64,000 bases of DNA from Clostridia bacterium (GCA_910575405.1 CAJTER010000018.1:19817-83816); one strand, 5' to 3'; positions 35,669 through 44,045 are shown, numbered from the stretch's first letter. A program made the numbers and translations. The notes: generated by a model from the sequence alone, not told the origin.

Positions 35669-36640
35669 ATGAATGCACAAAAAAACAACCAAATCAAGAA
35701 ACGAAAATTCCTGTTTATTGGGATGGCGGCCATAGCGCTCCTGCTCCTGTCAGCAGGCGCGATTTGCTCCTTTCAGCAGGCCTATGCCGAGGAAAAGGCG
35801 CCAGTCTTTCAGCAGGTAAAGCAGACCCGCTATCTGAAAGAAACCTCATGGCTCCTGCAAAAGCCGGAAAGCAGGGCAGAGAAGGCGGCGAAGGTAAAAA
35901 AGAGCAGCAAAATTCAGGTCAGCGGCACATCCGAGTCCGGATGGATCAGGGTGATCCATGAAAAAAAGACCTGCTATATAAAATCCGCAAAATTGGATGT
36001 CTATAACGGCTATCTGGTGGCTATTGACGCAGGCCACCAGCGCAAGGGAAACCCGTCAAAAGAGCCAATCGGCCCGGGAGCAAAGGCGAAGAAACCAAAA
36101 GTTTCCTCCGGAGCAACGGGAAATTACACGGGCATCCCGGAATACAAGCTGACCCTAAAAATGGCCAAAAAACTGGAAACAGAGCTGAAAGCAAGGGGCT
36201 ACAAGGTTAAAATGATCCGCACAAAGCACGATGTAAACCTGAGCAATTCCCAGCGGGCAAAGATAGCAAACAAAGCAAAGGCAGACGCCTTTATCCGTAT
36301 CCACGCAAACTCCTCGGAAAGCAGCGGCGTTTCCGGAGCCCTGACCATTTCACCCACAAAGAAAACCCCCTACTGCAAAAGCATATATAAAGAAAGCAGC
36401 CGGCTTTCCAAAGTCATGCTATCACGTTTTTGCAAAGCGACCGGAGCCAAAAACAGAGGCGTCATGTACACGGATACCATGTCCGGAATCAACTGGAGCA
36501 AGGTGCCGGTAACCATTGTGGAAATGGGCTTTCTGTCAAACAAAACAGAAGACCGGAAAATGAACAAATCAAAGACATACCAGAAAAAAATGACCTGCGG
36601 CATGGCGGACGGAATCGATGCCTATTTTCACCGCATATAA
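35669..36640 (+). CDS. Exported N-acetylmuramoyl-L-alanine amidase
   Basis: A 323-residue peptidoglycan hydrolase. Start at 35669 with AAGGAAG upstream and a clear basic, hydrophobic signal anchor at residues 10-38 (FLFIGMAAIALLLLSAG). An SH3-like region (about 45-110, with TSESGWIRVIHEKKTCYI) precedes the zinc-dependent Amidase_3 domain. Zinc ligands are His in AIDAGHQ, Glu in PEYKLTL and His in IRIHANSS; the catalytic Glu is in VEMGFLS. The long frame from 35570 is rejected. It cleaves the lactyl-alanine bond of cell-wall muropeptides. Confidence 0.9.
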   Translation: MNAQKNNQIKKRKFLFIGMAAIALLLLSAGAICSFQQAYAEEKAPVFQQVKQTRYLKETSWLLQKPESRAEKAAKVKKSSKIQVSGTSESGWIRVIHEKKTCYIKSAKLDVYNGYLVAIDAGHQRKGNPSKEPIGPGAKAKKPKVSSGATGNYTGIPEYKLTLKMAKKLETELKARGYKVKMIRTKHDVNLSNSQRAKIANKAKADAFIRIHANSSESSGVSGALTISPTKKTPYCKSIYKESSRLSKVMLSRFCKATGAKNRGVMYTDTMSGINWSKVPVTIVEMGFLSNKTEDRKMNKSKTYQKKMTCGMADGIDAYFHRI

Positions 36641-36654
36641 AGACTGCAGCCAGA

Positions 36655-36700
36655 CAGCGTCTTGTAGTCTGCACAGCATCCGATTATCGAAAAGACGCTG
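36655..36700. terminator. Inverted repeat between amidase and CdaR-type genes
   Basis: CAGCGTCTT (36655-36663) pairs with AAGACGCTG (36692-36700). Convergent genes could share it, though no T-run follows. Confidence 0.35.
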
Positions 36701-36711
36701 CATGGCTGGTA

Positions 36712-37782
36712 TCAGCCGCGCCGTATCCAATCGGCAACCATGATGAGGATCATTGCATCGCGAATAATGCGGGGATCCTTTCCTGTTTTTTTGAGGATCT
36801 TATTGATCTTATACTGAACCGTATTTTTGTGGATAAACAGCTCCTCCGCAATGCGGGAAACAGAGCCGTTGTTCCTGGCGTAGCTTTCCATAAATCTGGC
36901 AAATTCCAGCTTTTCCTCATCCGAAAATCCTGACAGGATCTGCTCCATGAGAATTTCCTTGTACTCCAGAGCAGCATCACAGAAAATCAGCTCCGCCGCA
37001 AAATCGTCATAGTAAAAAACTCCGCTTTCCCTGCTTTTTACGGTCATCAGCTTTTTGGCCTGCTCAAAGGATCGCTTCACACCGGTATAATCCTTTTGCA
37101 GGCGGCCGATGGTACACAGAAAAGAAGCCTCACCCGAATGCTTCGAAGTCCTCTCGATGAACCGCAGGAGCTGAGAAATGGCGTCTGCCTGATAAATGAT
37201 AAAGCCAATATCGCTTCCCTGAGCGTAAAGACAGCGGCGATCCCCAAGATCTTCAGCATGCTCTAATATGTCCGGCGGACGCACCAGAGCAACTGCGTAA
37301 GAGGCCTTTTCCGAAAATCCATAAATATGAAGCTCATCCCGAAAGGCGGGAAGAAACTCAAAAGGCTCTTTGTTTAGCCATTCGTTGACAAAGAACATCC
37401 GGGCCTGCTCCTGCTGGCTCTTTTTGTGATAGGAAAACAGATCGAGGACGAGAATTTCCGTCATTTTTTTGAGGATTTTTCCGTACTTCATGACTTCAGA
37501 AACTTCCCCTGTAATACCGATTACCCCGATGATTTCCCCCTTAAGAACAATCGGCAGATTGATCCCCTTTTTACAGCCCTGGTACTGCCCGTCCTCATAA
37601 ACCGTCAGCTCATGAAGCTGATCACAGATGATGCGAAAGGCCCCTTCGTGGAACATACCGGCACGAGCCGGATTCGTGCTGGCCAAAATCGCGCCCTTTT
37701 CATCCATAATATTAATGTCATAATCCAGGATCATGCTGATTTCCTGGATGATTTTCTCAGCTGTATTTTTGTGAAGATACAT
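36712..37782 (-). CDS. CdaR/PucR-type transcriptional regulator
   Basis: A 356-residue regulator. The N-terminal third is a sugar-diacid-recognition type domain (VIGITGEVSEVMKYG), and the C-terminus is the PucR-type helix-turn-helix (about 300-350, with SRIAEELFIHKNTVQYKINKI). Start taken as ATG 37782 with a GGGGG purine stretch 10 bp upstream; a TTG frame starts 9 bp earlier. In E. coli the relative CdaR activates glucarate use, and related proteins act on glycerate. No target operon is next to it here, so the ligand is unknown. Confidence 0.85.
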   Translation of the reverse strand: MYLHKNTAEKIIQEISMILDYDINIMDEKGAILASTNPARAGMFHEGAFRIICDQLHELTVYEDGQYQGCKKGINLPIVLKGEIIGVIGITGEVSEVMKYGKILKKMTEILVLDLFSYHKKSQQEQARMFFVNEWLNKEPFEFLPAFRDELHIYGFSEKASYAVALVRPPDILEHAEDLGDRRCLYAQGSDIGFIIYQADAISQLLRFIERTSKHSGEASFLCTIGRLQKDYTGVKRSFEQAKKLMTVKSRESGVFYYDDFAAELIFCDAALEYKEILMEQILSGFSDEEKLEFARFMESYARNNGSVSRIAEELFIHKNTVQYKINKILKKTGKDPRIIRDAMILIMVADWIRRG

Positions 37783-37856
37783 GGCTTTCAATCCCCCTTG
37801 CTGGTATTATAGCATACCCAGTGAAAAAATTTGTAACCTTTCTCTGCCCTGCGGTA

Positions 37857-38072
37857 CTAACTTAATGAAAAGACCTTTACAGAGAAGCCGACATGCGGCC
37901 AAAACCGCCCATTATCATCGGAACCAGCGGCCATGGATCCTACAGACTCGCAGCCGGAACCAGATCCGCAACCATCTATTATTCCTTGAGCTTTAAGCAG
38001 GTATCCTATGAATCCGAATATGGCAGCAACTACTCCCAGCGCCTGTTCCACAGAGAAAGTATATTGTGACAC
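37857..38072 (-). CDS. Possible small Gly/Ser-rich membrane peptide
   Basis: A 71-residue frame with a GTG start and no good ribosome site. It begins with a hydrophobic helix containing GVVAAIFGFIGYLL, followed by a Gly/Ser/Cys-rich tail (GCGSGSGC). Codons look ordinary. It sits 75 bp before the CdaR-type gene on the same strand and after a bidirectional terminator. It could be a real small membrane peptide, a bacteriocin-like precursor or chance; low confidence. Confidence 0.25.
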   Translation of the reverse strand: MSQYTFSVEQALGVVAAIFGFIGYLLKAQGIIDGCGSGSGCESVGSMAAGSDDNGRFWPHVGFSVKVFSLS

Positions 38073-38108
38073 TTGCGGAAATGATGGAAATTTGAAACAA
38101 CCAATAAG

Positions 38109-38144
38109 AAAAACGGGACGTTGGCAAGCTGGCGTCCCGTTTTT
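38109..38144. terminator. Bidirectional terminator
   Basis: AAAAACGGGACG (38109-38120) pairs with CGTCCCGTTTTT (38133-38144). Confidence 0.8.
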
Positions 38145-38169
38145 CGTAATTGTTCTGAAAATTTCTCCC

Positions 38170-38198
38170 TTGACAAAAAAATATCTTTATGATATTAT
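38170..38198 (+). promoter_or_regulatory. Promoter of the ybjQ-like/SPFH operon
   Basis: TTGACA (38170-38175), 17-bp spacer, TATTAT (38193-38198). The -10 box lies inside a perfect palindrome (38182-38216), so the operon is probably repressed. Confidence 0.7.
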
Positions 38199-38216
38199 TT
38201 TGATATCATAAAGATA
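38182..38216. promoter_or_regulatory. Perfect 14-bp inverted repeat, operator
   Basis: TATCTTTATGATAT (38182-38195) and ATATCATAAAGATA (38203-38216) are exact reverse complements with a 7-bp spacer. The left arm sits in the spacer and -10 of the promoter; the right arm covers the start-site region. Bound protein would block transcription. The ribbon-helix-helix gene at the end of the operon is the natural candidate. Confidence 0.75.
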
Positions 38217-38239
38217 GAAAAATAAAAGGAGGAAAAAAT

Positions 38240-38551
38240 ATGCTGTTACTCACCATCAATTACGTACCGGGAAAGGAAATCGAGGCCCTGGGCATTGTAA
38301 AGGGAAACGTAGTCCAGTCCAAACACATCGGAAGAGACATCATGGCAGGACTGAAAAACGTAGTAGGCGGAGAAATTGAAAGCTACACCCAGATGCTGAT
38401 AGAGGCCAGGGAAATCGCCACGCAGAGAATGGTCAAGGAGGCCGAAGCCATGGGAGCGGACGCAGTTATCCGGATAGAATACGCCACCAGTGCCATCATG
38501 GATGGCACAGCGGAAATGGTCGCCTATGGAACGGCAGTCAAGTACAAATAG
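38240..38551 (+). CDS. YbjQ-family (UPF0145) protein
   Basis: A 103-residue protein of the YbjQ/UPF0145 family, whose fold forms pentameric rings and has been annotated as heavy-metal-binding without firm evidence. Recognised by VVQSKHIGRDIMAGLKNVVGGE and AEAMGADAVIRIEYATSA. First gene of an operon with an SPFH protein and a ribbon-helix-helix protein. Strong AAAAGGAGG ribosome site. The operon context suggests a membrane stress or envelope role; that is inference. Confidence 0.9.
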   Translation: MLLLTINYVPGKEIEALGIVKGNVVQSKHIGRDIMAGLKNVVGGEIESYTQMLIEAREIATQRMVKEAEAMGADAVIRIEYATSAIMDGTAEMVAYGTAVKYK

Positions 38552-38575
38552 GAGAGTACAAAGGAGGGAGACAAC

Positions 38576-39583
38576 ATGAATAAGGGATTTATCAATACGG
38601 AAATTGAAGAAAAAGAATTAAAGCCATTCAGCGGCATGGCTATGCTGATAATTTTGATTTTAGCCATTCTGGCATCCATTGCAGCTATCATTTGGACAGC
38701 TGCAGGAGAGGCTCCGGAAGACTATTTTGTAGTTATTGTTGCCGCAGTTATCGTAATCTGCCTGGCAAGCGTGATGATCGGCGGACTGAGGGTCATCAAC
38801 CCAAACGAAGCGCTGGTCTTGACTTTGTTCGGAAAATACTATGGGACCATTAAAAAGCACGGATTTTTCTTTGTCAACCCATTTGCAACAGGCAGAAACC
38901 CGGTGGCCGAACAGGGGGGCGCGGAAAGCCTGCTGGAAGAGATCAGCGAAAACAGCAAAAAAGGCAAGGCAAAAAAGCAGAGCATAAGCAAAAAAGTTTC
39001 TACAAAAGTTCTGACCTTTAACAATGGAACTCAGAAAGTCAACGACGCCATGGGAAATCCCATCATCATCGGAGCCATCGTCGTCTGGAAGGTGCAGAAC
39101 CCGACAAAGGCCGTCTTCAACGTCGATGATTACTTCCAGTACCTGTCCACCCAGTGCGATTCCACCATCCGGAGCATCGCCAGACTCTATCCTTATGATA
39201 CCATGGAGGAAACGGATACAGACGAAAAGACCCTGCGGGGTAGCAGCCAGGAAATCGCCGACACCATGAAGCAAAAGTTGCAGCAGACCGTGGAAGACGC
39301 GGGCCTGGAAATCCTGGAAGTACGCATCACCCACCTGTCCTACGCGGAAGAAATCGCGGCGGCAATGCTTCAGAGACAGCAGGCAACCGCTATCATCGCG
39401 GCAAGGCAGAAAATCGTTACAGGCGCAGTAGGCATGGTAAAATCCGCCCTGGATCAGCTGGGCGAAGAGGATATCGTCATTTTGGACGAAGAGCGGAAAG
39501 CAGCTATGGTGAGCAATCTCCTGGTAGTACTCTGCGGAAACAAAGAGGCTCAGCCCATTGTAAACAGCGGGACCATCTACTAA
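38576..39583 (+). CDS. SPFH/band-7 (stomatin-like) membrane protein
   Basis: A 335-residue protein. Two adjacent hydrophobic segments (about 20-40 and 50-70) are followed by the SPFH domain, with NPNEALVLTLFGKYYG, AIVVWKVQNPTKAVFNVDDY and RAL-like YAEEIAAAMLQRQQA coiled coil at the C-terminus. A small basic and Ser/Lys insert (KGKAKKQSISKK) lies within the domain. Family members build cage-like membrane microdomain assemblies and often work with proteases; none is adjacent. RBS AAAGGAGGG, 25 bp after the YbjQ gene. Confidence 0.9.
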   Translation: MNKGFINTEIEEKELKPFSGMAMLIILILAILASIAAIIWTAAGEAPEDYFVVIVAAVIVICLASVMIGGLRVINPNEALVLTLFGKYYGTIKKHGFFFVNPFATGRNPVAEQGGAESLLEEISENSKKGKAKKQSISKKVSTKVLTFNNGTQKVNDAMGNPIIIGAIVVWKVQNPTKAVFNVDDYFQYLSTQCDSTIRSIARLYPYDTMEETDTDEKTLRGSSQEIADTMKQKLQQTVEDAGLEILEVRITHLSYAEEIAAAMLQRQQATAIIAARQKIVTGAVGMVKSALDQLGEEDIVILDEERKAAMVSNLLVVLCGNKEAQPIVNSGTIY

Positions 39584-39596
39584 AGGGGCTGGTTTT

Positions 39597-39851
39597 ATGA
39601 GCGAAGGATTGGAGAAAAAAGAACAGCAGCTCCAGAAAAAGCTGGAAAAGCTGGAAGCCATGGAAGCGGAAATCAAAGCCAGAGAGAAAAAACTAAAAGA
39701 AGCGGAAAAAAAGAAAAAACAGATTCTGCTGAGGATTTCACCGTCTTTGTGGGACGAAATCGCAAAATGGGCGGAGGAAGACTTCCGATCCATAAACGGC
39801 CAGATCGAATACCTTCTGGCAGAGTGTGTAAAAAAGAGGAAAAATAGATAA
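39597..39851 (+). CDS. Coiled-coil ribbon-helix-helix protein
   Basis: An 84-residue protein. The first half is a highly charged Lys/Glu coiled coil (residues 5-42). The second half matches an Arc-like ribbon-helix-helix fold: strand ILLRISPSLWDEIAKW followed by NGQIEYLLAECV. It is the third gene of the YbjQ-SPFH operon, 14 bp after the SPFH gene. Such proteins bind palindromes as dimers, so it may repress its own operon through the palindrome at 38182-38216. A DNA-binding role is inferred, and a non-regulatory partner role for the SPFH cage is possible. Confidence 0.75.
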   Translation: MSEGLEKKEQQLQKKLEKLEAMEAEIKAREKKLKEAEKKKKQILLRISPSLWDEIAKWAEEDFRSINGQIEYLLAECVKKRKNR

Positions 39852-39861
39852 ACGAGGAAAG

Positions 39862-39909
39862 AGGGAGCTAAGCAGCCGCATGGTATTTGCGGGCGCGAGG
39901 CTCCCTTTC
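39862..39909. terminator. Bidirectional terminator between operon and PIN/Phd pair
   Basis: AGGGAGC (39862-39868) pairs with GCTCCCT (39900-39906), with CCGC/GCGG nested inside, followed by TTT. Confidence 0.7.
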
Positions 39910-40321
39910 ATCTAATTTGCAAAAGGAGCTCTGCGGGCAAAAGTGCCGGAATATCAAATTCTTCAAAATCCTTTTTGTTTCGAGTGATGATATAGCTGCA
40001 ATGAATTGATTTTGCACAGGTAGCGACAAGGCAATCCTCAAAATCCTTTGCTTTCTTTTGAAATGCCATAAGAACGTCATCGTTGGTGACACTGCATATT
40101 TTCATAATCTCTAAAAGTTTTCCCACAGCCTGATATGCCATCTGGGTGCTATGCGTGTATTTCCGCACAAGATAATAAATATCCGTAACTGAGGATGCAG
40201 ATACAAATCCATCTATTTTATGTTCTTCACAAAGACTTAAAACTCGACAGGAATCTTCCACAAAAGGCTCCCGTTCCAATAACACATCAAGGATGATATT
40301 CGTGTCACACATGATTTTCAT
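39908..40321 (-). CDS. PIN-domain toxin
   Basis: A 137-residue PIN-domain RNase toxin. The conserved acids are Asp in MCDTNIILDV, Glu at the turn of FVEDS, Asp in KDFEDCLVA and Asp in NKKDFEEFD. It is encoded downstream of and overlapping (17 bp) a Phd/YefM-type antitoxin, so translation is coupled. Typical toxin activity is cleavage of RNA or tRNA when the antitoxin is degraded. Confidence 0.88.
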   Translation of the reverse strand: MKIMCDTNIILDVLLEREPFVEDSCRVLSLCEEHKIDGFVSASSVTDIYYLVRKYTHSTQMAYQAVGKLLEIMKICSVTNDDVLMAFQKKAKDFEDCLVATCAKSIHCSYIITRNKKDFEEFDIPALLPAELLLQIR

Positions 40322-40532
40322 ACTTTAACAACCGCTCCTCTCGCAGAGAATCCATATCAATATCAGAGGGAACATCTTTCAGCATACCGCGGAGAGAATC
40401 TACAGCAGAAATATGAGGATTCACAACCTTGGCAATGGTTTTTCCATTACGGGTGATAAAAATGTCTTCCTTGGCGATCAAGTCAAGGTATTTTCCAAAA
40501 TTGGTTTTGAATTCCGTTGCTGTGACAACCAT
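40305..40532 (-). CDS. Phd/YefM-family antitoxin
   Basis: A 75-residue antitoxin. Start at 40532 (MVVTATEFKTNF) with AAGGTGG 8 bp upstream; the frame with 4 extra residues has no ribosome site. The N-terminal Phd fold (FGKYLDLIAKEDIFITRNGKTIAKVV) binds operator DNA, and the C-terminal tail wraps the toxin. It neutralises and autorepresses with the PIN toxin downstream. Confidence 0.88.
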   Translation of the reverse strand: MVVTATEFKTNFGKYLDLIAKEDIFITRNGKTIAKVVNPHISAVDSLRGMLKDVPSDIDMDSLREERLLKYENHV

Positions 40533-40784
40533 AATAAATTCCACCTTTCTTAGTTATTTTAGTCATATTATATGCGATTTTAAAGAGATAATCAACAAAA
40601 TCGTGCGAAATTATAAAATCAAATAAAAAATCGTTCGATATAGGAAACGGATCTGTTCTACAGTTCAATTTTCTCAGAGCTACTTTGAAACAGTAGCAAA
40701 AAAAATAAGGTGATGATATAATAGGAATGAATCAAAACGGGTAATATTGATAAAGGGAGATGGTAGATAGAATAATGGAGATGT

Positions 40785-40973
40785 ATGATTATGAATGGAC
40801 AAATGAACAAATATAGAGAAAGCTTGCGCAATATGGGAGCACCGGCGCCGCTTAGCAAATGCCCGCAGATTAAAATGGACTTGAGCGGAATGCTGAAATA
40901 CGCAAAACAAAAAGGCGTACAGCCATTTGAGCTATCGGAAGCGGAAAAAAAGAATTTTATGAAAGCAAAATAG
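40785..40973 (+). CDS. Small hypothetical protein, 62 residues
   Basis: No family recognised. Contains MNGQMNKYRESLRNMG, followed by SKCPQIKMDLSGMLKYAKQ and ending FMKAK. A GGAG site precedes the ATG at 40785 (4 bp) and the in-frame ATG at 40791 (10 bp), so the true start may be the second. Soluble and basic. It precedes the aminopeptidase gene by 32 bp and is probably co-transcribed. Ordinary codon use supports a real gene. Confidence 0.55.
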   Translation: MIMNGQMNKYRESLRNMGAPAPLSKCPQIKMDLSGMLKYAKQKGVQPFELSEAEKKNFMKAK

Positions 40974-41004
40974 AAAGCGTCATTAAAAAAGGAGAATTTA
41001 GAAT

Positions 41005-42384
41005 ATGTACAGAGAAAACGCATGGAAATCTTATACGGAAAAGGAAGTCAGTCAATTAATGGAATTCAGCGAAGGCTACAGGGACTTTCTCACAAGAGGA
41101 AAAACGGAGCGCATATGTGTCCAGCTGGCTCTCAGAGCAGCCGAGGAAAAGGGCTTTCGCAGACTGGAACATTTCCTGGACACAGGGGAGCGGATAAAGC
41201 CGGGAGACAAGGTTTACGCCCTGAACCGGGACAAGAACATCGCTCTTTTTGTGATAGGGGAAAAGCCTCTTGAGGAAGGTCTGCGGGCTTTAGGCGCTCA
41301 CATCGATTCGCCCCGGCTGGATTTAAAGCAGAACCCTCTTTACGAAAGCGAAGGAACGGCGCTCCTGGATACCCATTATTACGGCGGCATCAAAAAGTAC
41401 CAGTGGGTCACCCTTCCTCTGGCTCTTCACGGCGTAGTGATCAAAAAAGACGGGACGCGAATTGATCTGGAAATCGGAGAAAAAGATGAGGAGCCGGTCT
41501 TCGTAATCAGCGATCTGCTGATCCACCTTGCCGCCGACCAGCTGAAAGAAAAAGGTGCAAAGGTCATTGAAGGAGAAAATCTGGATGTGACTGTTGGCAG
41601 CATTCCTTTGAAAGACGTGGAAAAGGATGCGGTAAAGGCCAATATCCTGCGGATTTTAAAGGAAACCTATCAGATAGAAGAGGAGGATTTTCTCAGCGCG
41701 GAAATTGAAGTGGTGCCTGCCGGAAAGGCGCGGGACTGCGGCCTTGATCGGAGCATGATCGCAGGCTATGGCCACGACGACCGTGTATGTGCCTATACCT
41801 CTCTTGCAGCCATCCTGGAGGTAGACGCCTGTCAGTACACAAACTGCTGCTTCCTGGTGGACAAAGAGGAAATCGGAAGCGTAGGGGCAACCGGCGCTCA
41901 GTCTCTGTTTATGGAAAATACCATTGCGCAGCTGATAGCCTGCACGGGCGGCGAGTCCATGCTCAAGACAAGAAAGGCTCTGTCCAATACGAAGATGCTT
42001 TCCAGTGATGTAAGCGCGGCAGTGGATCCCCTTTATGTCAATGTCAGTGAAAAGAAAAACGCCGCATACCTTGGAAACGGCATTGTATTCAACAAATATA
42101 CGGGAGCCAGAGGAAAGAGCGGCTGCAACGACGCGAATCCGGAATATATGGCAGAGCTGCGGCGCGTTCTCGACGATGCCAGAGTCCACTATCAGACAGC
42201 GGAGCTGGGAAAAGTCGATCAGGGTGGCGGTGGAACCATCGCCTATATTATGGGAAATTACACCATGGACGTTATTGATGCCGGCGTTCCAGTGCTCAAT
42301 ATGCATGCACCGTGGGAAGTCGTTTCCAAGGCAGACGTATACGAAGCCTATCGGGCTTACAAAGCATTTTTGAGCCAGATTTAA
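41005..42384 (+). CDS. M18-family aminopeptidase
   Basis: A 459-residue zinc aminopeptidase of the M18 group (aspartyl aminopeptidase/yeast Ape1 type). Metal-binding residues are visible in GAHIDSPRLD, the DDR of GHDDRV, VDKEEIGSVGATG and the C-terminal NMHAPWEVVSK. Full-length for the family. RBS AAAAAGGAGA. Removes N-terminal residues from cytoplasmic peptides, fitting an amino-acid-fermenting lifestyle. Confidence 0.93.
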   Translation: MYRENAWKSYTEKEVSQLMEFSEGYRDFLTRGKTERICVQLALRAAEEKGFRRLEHFLDTGERIKPGDKVYALNRDKNIALFVIGEKPLEEGLRALGAHIDSPRLDLKQNPLYESEGTALLDTHYYGGIKKYQWVTLPLALHGVVIKKDGTRIDLEIGEKDEEPVFVISDLLIHLAADQLKEKGAKVIEGENLDVTVGSIPLKDVEKDAVKANILRILKETYQIEEEDFLSAEIEVVPAGKARDCGLDRSMIAGYGHDDRVCAYTSLAAILEVDACQYTNCCFLVDKEEIGSVGATGAQSLFMENTIAQLIACTGGESMLKTRKALSNTKMLSSDVSAAVDPLYVNVSEKKNAAYLGNGIVFNKYTGARGKSGCNDANPEYMAELRRVLDDARVHYQTAELGKVDQGGGGTIAYIMGNYTMDVIDAGVPVLNMHAPWEVVSKADVYEAYRAYKAFLSQI

Positions 42385-42435
42385 GAAACGGGAAGTGGAA
42401 CGCATAAAAGGGAAAGAAAAAAGGGGGAGTATCCT

Positions 42436-42942
42436 ATGCAGCTTGGAATTACAATTCCTTTGGAGCGGTTTTTAAAAATAGAAAAGCCGCCTTATGGGCA
42501 GGCCCTGGATAATCTGTTTTGCTGGGAGCTTCATGTCATCCTGCTGCAGGGACAGCCATCTCTCATAGGAGTAAACTGTGGAACCCGCTTTTCCTTTGTG
42601 CGGGCCGGATTTTCTTCTCAGGATGGGAAGCAGCTGAGCAGCCTGGTTGTGGGGGAGATAGAGGAAAGCCTGCGTGAAGCGGGAATCTCGGATGGATACA
42701 TCGGGAAATATATGAAAAAGGCCAGGGAGCCGCAGCTGACCAAAACCCATGGCAGGAGCCAGGTGGCCTATCTTAACAAGGCAGTAGAGCTTTTGATGTG
42801 GAACGATGTAGCATTTGACAGTCTGGGAAAGCGCCAGAGCCTTCTCAACGATATACTCAACAGGACGCCGACAAAATGTACTGGCTGCAAAGAGCCGGAG
42901 CCGCCGGTCTGCCGCCTGCTGGAAATGCTGGAAAACCTGTGA
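42436..42942 (+). CDS. DUF6933-like hypothetical protein
   Basis: A 168-residue protein. It resembles the DUF6933 group in the LFCWELHVILLQGQPSLIGVNCGTR segment, which I recall but cannot check. A C-terminal Cys-rich segment (KCTGCKEPEPPVC) could bind a metal. No signal or membrane segment. AAAGGGGGAG lies 7 bp upstream. Function unknown. The gene lies between a peptidase and an amidase. Confidence 0.6.
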   Translation: MQLGITIPLERFLKIEKPPYGQALDNLFCWELHVILLQGQPSLIGVNCGTRFSFVRAGFSSQDGKQLSSLVVGEIEESLREAGISDGYIGKYMKKAREPQLTKTHGRSQVAYLNKAVELLMWNDVAFDSLGKRQSLLNDILNRTPTKCTGCKEPEPPVCRLLEMLENL

Positions 42943-43034
42943 ACCCAGCTATCCGTCTCTTCTGCAAAGAACAGGGGCGCGGCAGTATGCATATAGTAAA
43001 GGAGACCTTTTACAGGTAAAGGAGGAAATTTGCT

Positions 43035-43604
43035 ATGGCAATCAAACTGTTTATCGACCAGGGCCACAACCCGCAGAACCCCAATTCCGGGGCAGAGGCA
43101 AACGGAGTGCGGGAGCAGGATATTACTTACGACATCGGAGTGCGACTGGCCGAGCTTTTAAGGGCAGACCCTAATTTTGAGGTGATGCTTTCGCGAAATT
43201 ACCCCCAGGAGCAGCTGGGAACCAGCAATGCCACCAGCCTTCAGGCCAGGGTATACGCAGCCAACACATGGGGAGCGGACTACTTTATCAGTCTCCACTG
43301 CAACGCCAGTACAAACACAGCAGCCAGCGGCAGCGAAGCATATGTCTACAGCGAAACGACCCCAGCATACGGACTGGGACAGCAGATACTGGAAGGACTT
43401 CACGATATGACAGGCCTTGCCAACCGGGGAGTCTTCGTACGGCCTGGGCTTTACGTGCTGAGGGCAACGTCCATGCCATCGGTTCTGGTGGAAATGGGCT
43501 ACATTACAAACCTGAATGATGTATACCTACTGGTCAACGATCCTCAGAGCTTTGCAAAAGGGATTTACAGAGGGATCCGGCTTTATTTCGGTCTCACATC
43601 CTGA
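43035..43604 (+). CDS. N-acetylmuramoyl-L-alanine amidase without a signal peptide
   Basis: A 189-residue Amidase_3 domain with zinc ligands in FIDQGHNPQN and ISLHCNAS, an Asp/Glu ligand in REQDITYD, and catalytic Glu in VEMGYI. Alone it covers the entire catalytic domain and has no export signal, cell-wall-binding domain or SH3 repeat, unlike the amidase at 35669-36640. Release would depend on lysis, a holin or non-classical export; sporulation or phage-remnant origin are alternatives. AAAGGAGG ribosome site, 8 bp. Confidence 0.9.
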   Translation: MAIKLFIDQGHNPQNPNSGAEANGVREQDITYDIGVRLAELLRADPNFEVMLSRNYPQEQLGTSNATSLQARVYAANTWGADYFISLHCNASTNTAASGSEAYVYSETTPAYGLGQQILEGLHDMTGLANRGVFVRPGLYVLRATSMPSVLVEMGYITNLNDVYLLVNDPQSFAKGIYRGIRLYFGLTS

Positions 43605-43660
43605 GAAGAATGAGAAGAGGCTCTGGAAAACGTATTTGAAGAAACATATGGAGGAAGAGA

Positions 43661-43924
43661 ATGGATAAAAAATATGTAAAAGCATGGAAGTACGGCGGCA
43701 GAGCGCAAATTACAGTAACCATCAGTGAAACGGGAAAAAAGGAAGATGAAATAGTCGTTACCAGAACCTCAGATGAGAAAAAGGCCCTGGAAGCTGTAAA
43801 ACACTACATGAAAAAAGGATATGCCAGCTATGAGAAAATGCGCGAAGAGGCTTATGATGAAGAGGTTGCGGCAAAACTCATTGAGGATATGCTCTTTGGA
43901 GCAAAAAAAGGCCCAAAGGAATGA
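43661..43924 (+). CDS. Small hypothetical protein, 87 residues
   Basis: Not recognised. A charged, soluble protein with VKAWKYGGRAQITVTIS and MREEAYDEEVAAKL segments. GGAGGAAGAG lies just upstream of the ATG. It follows the amidase by 57 bp and ends before a very strong bidirectional terminator. Could be the last gene of the peptidase-amidase run. Confidence 0.65.
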   Translation: MDKKYVKAWKYGGRAQITVTISETGKKEDEIVVTRTSDEKKALEAVKHYMKKGYASYEKMREEAYDEEVAAKLIEDMLFGAKKGPKE

Positions 43925-43977
43925 GGCAGTTGCCTGATTTCAGGCCGGGCAATACAAAGGGGGTATTCAAAAAACAG

Positions 43978-44024
43978 AAAATGTGTACAAATCATAAAAA
44001 ATGACTGATTTGTACACATTTTTT
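43978..44024. terminator. Strong bidirectional terminator closing the pilus operon
   Basis: A perfect 17-bp stem, AAAATGTGTACAAATCA (43978-43994) with TGATTTGTACACATTTT (44006-44022), followed by a T-run on both strands. Confidence 0.9.
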
Positions 44025-44045
44025 CTTGTGCGTAACATTCTGCCT

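Noticed and set aside
38660..39793. Long minus-strand frame opposite the SPFH gene (377 codons)
   Set aside because: It is fully antisense to a recognised SPFH protein plus the RHH gene, and its translation has low-complexity, uninterpretable composition.
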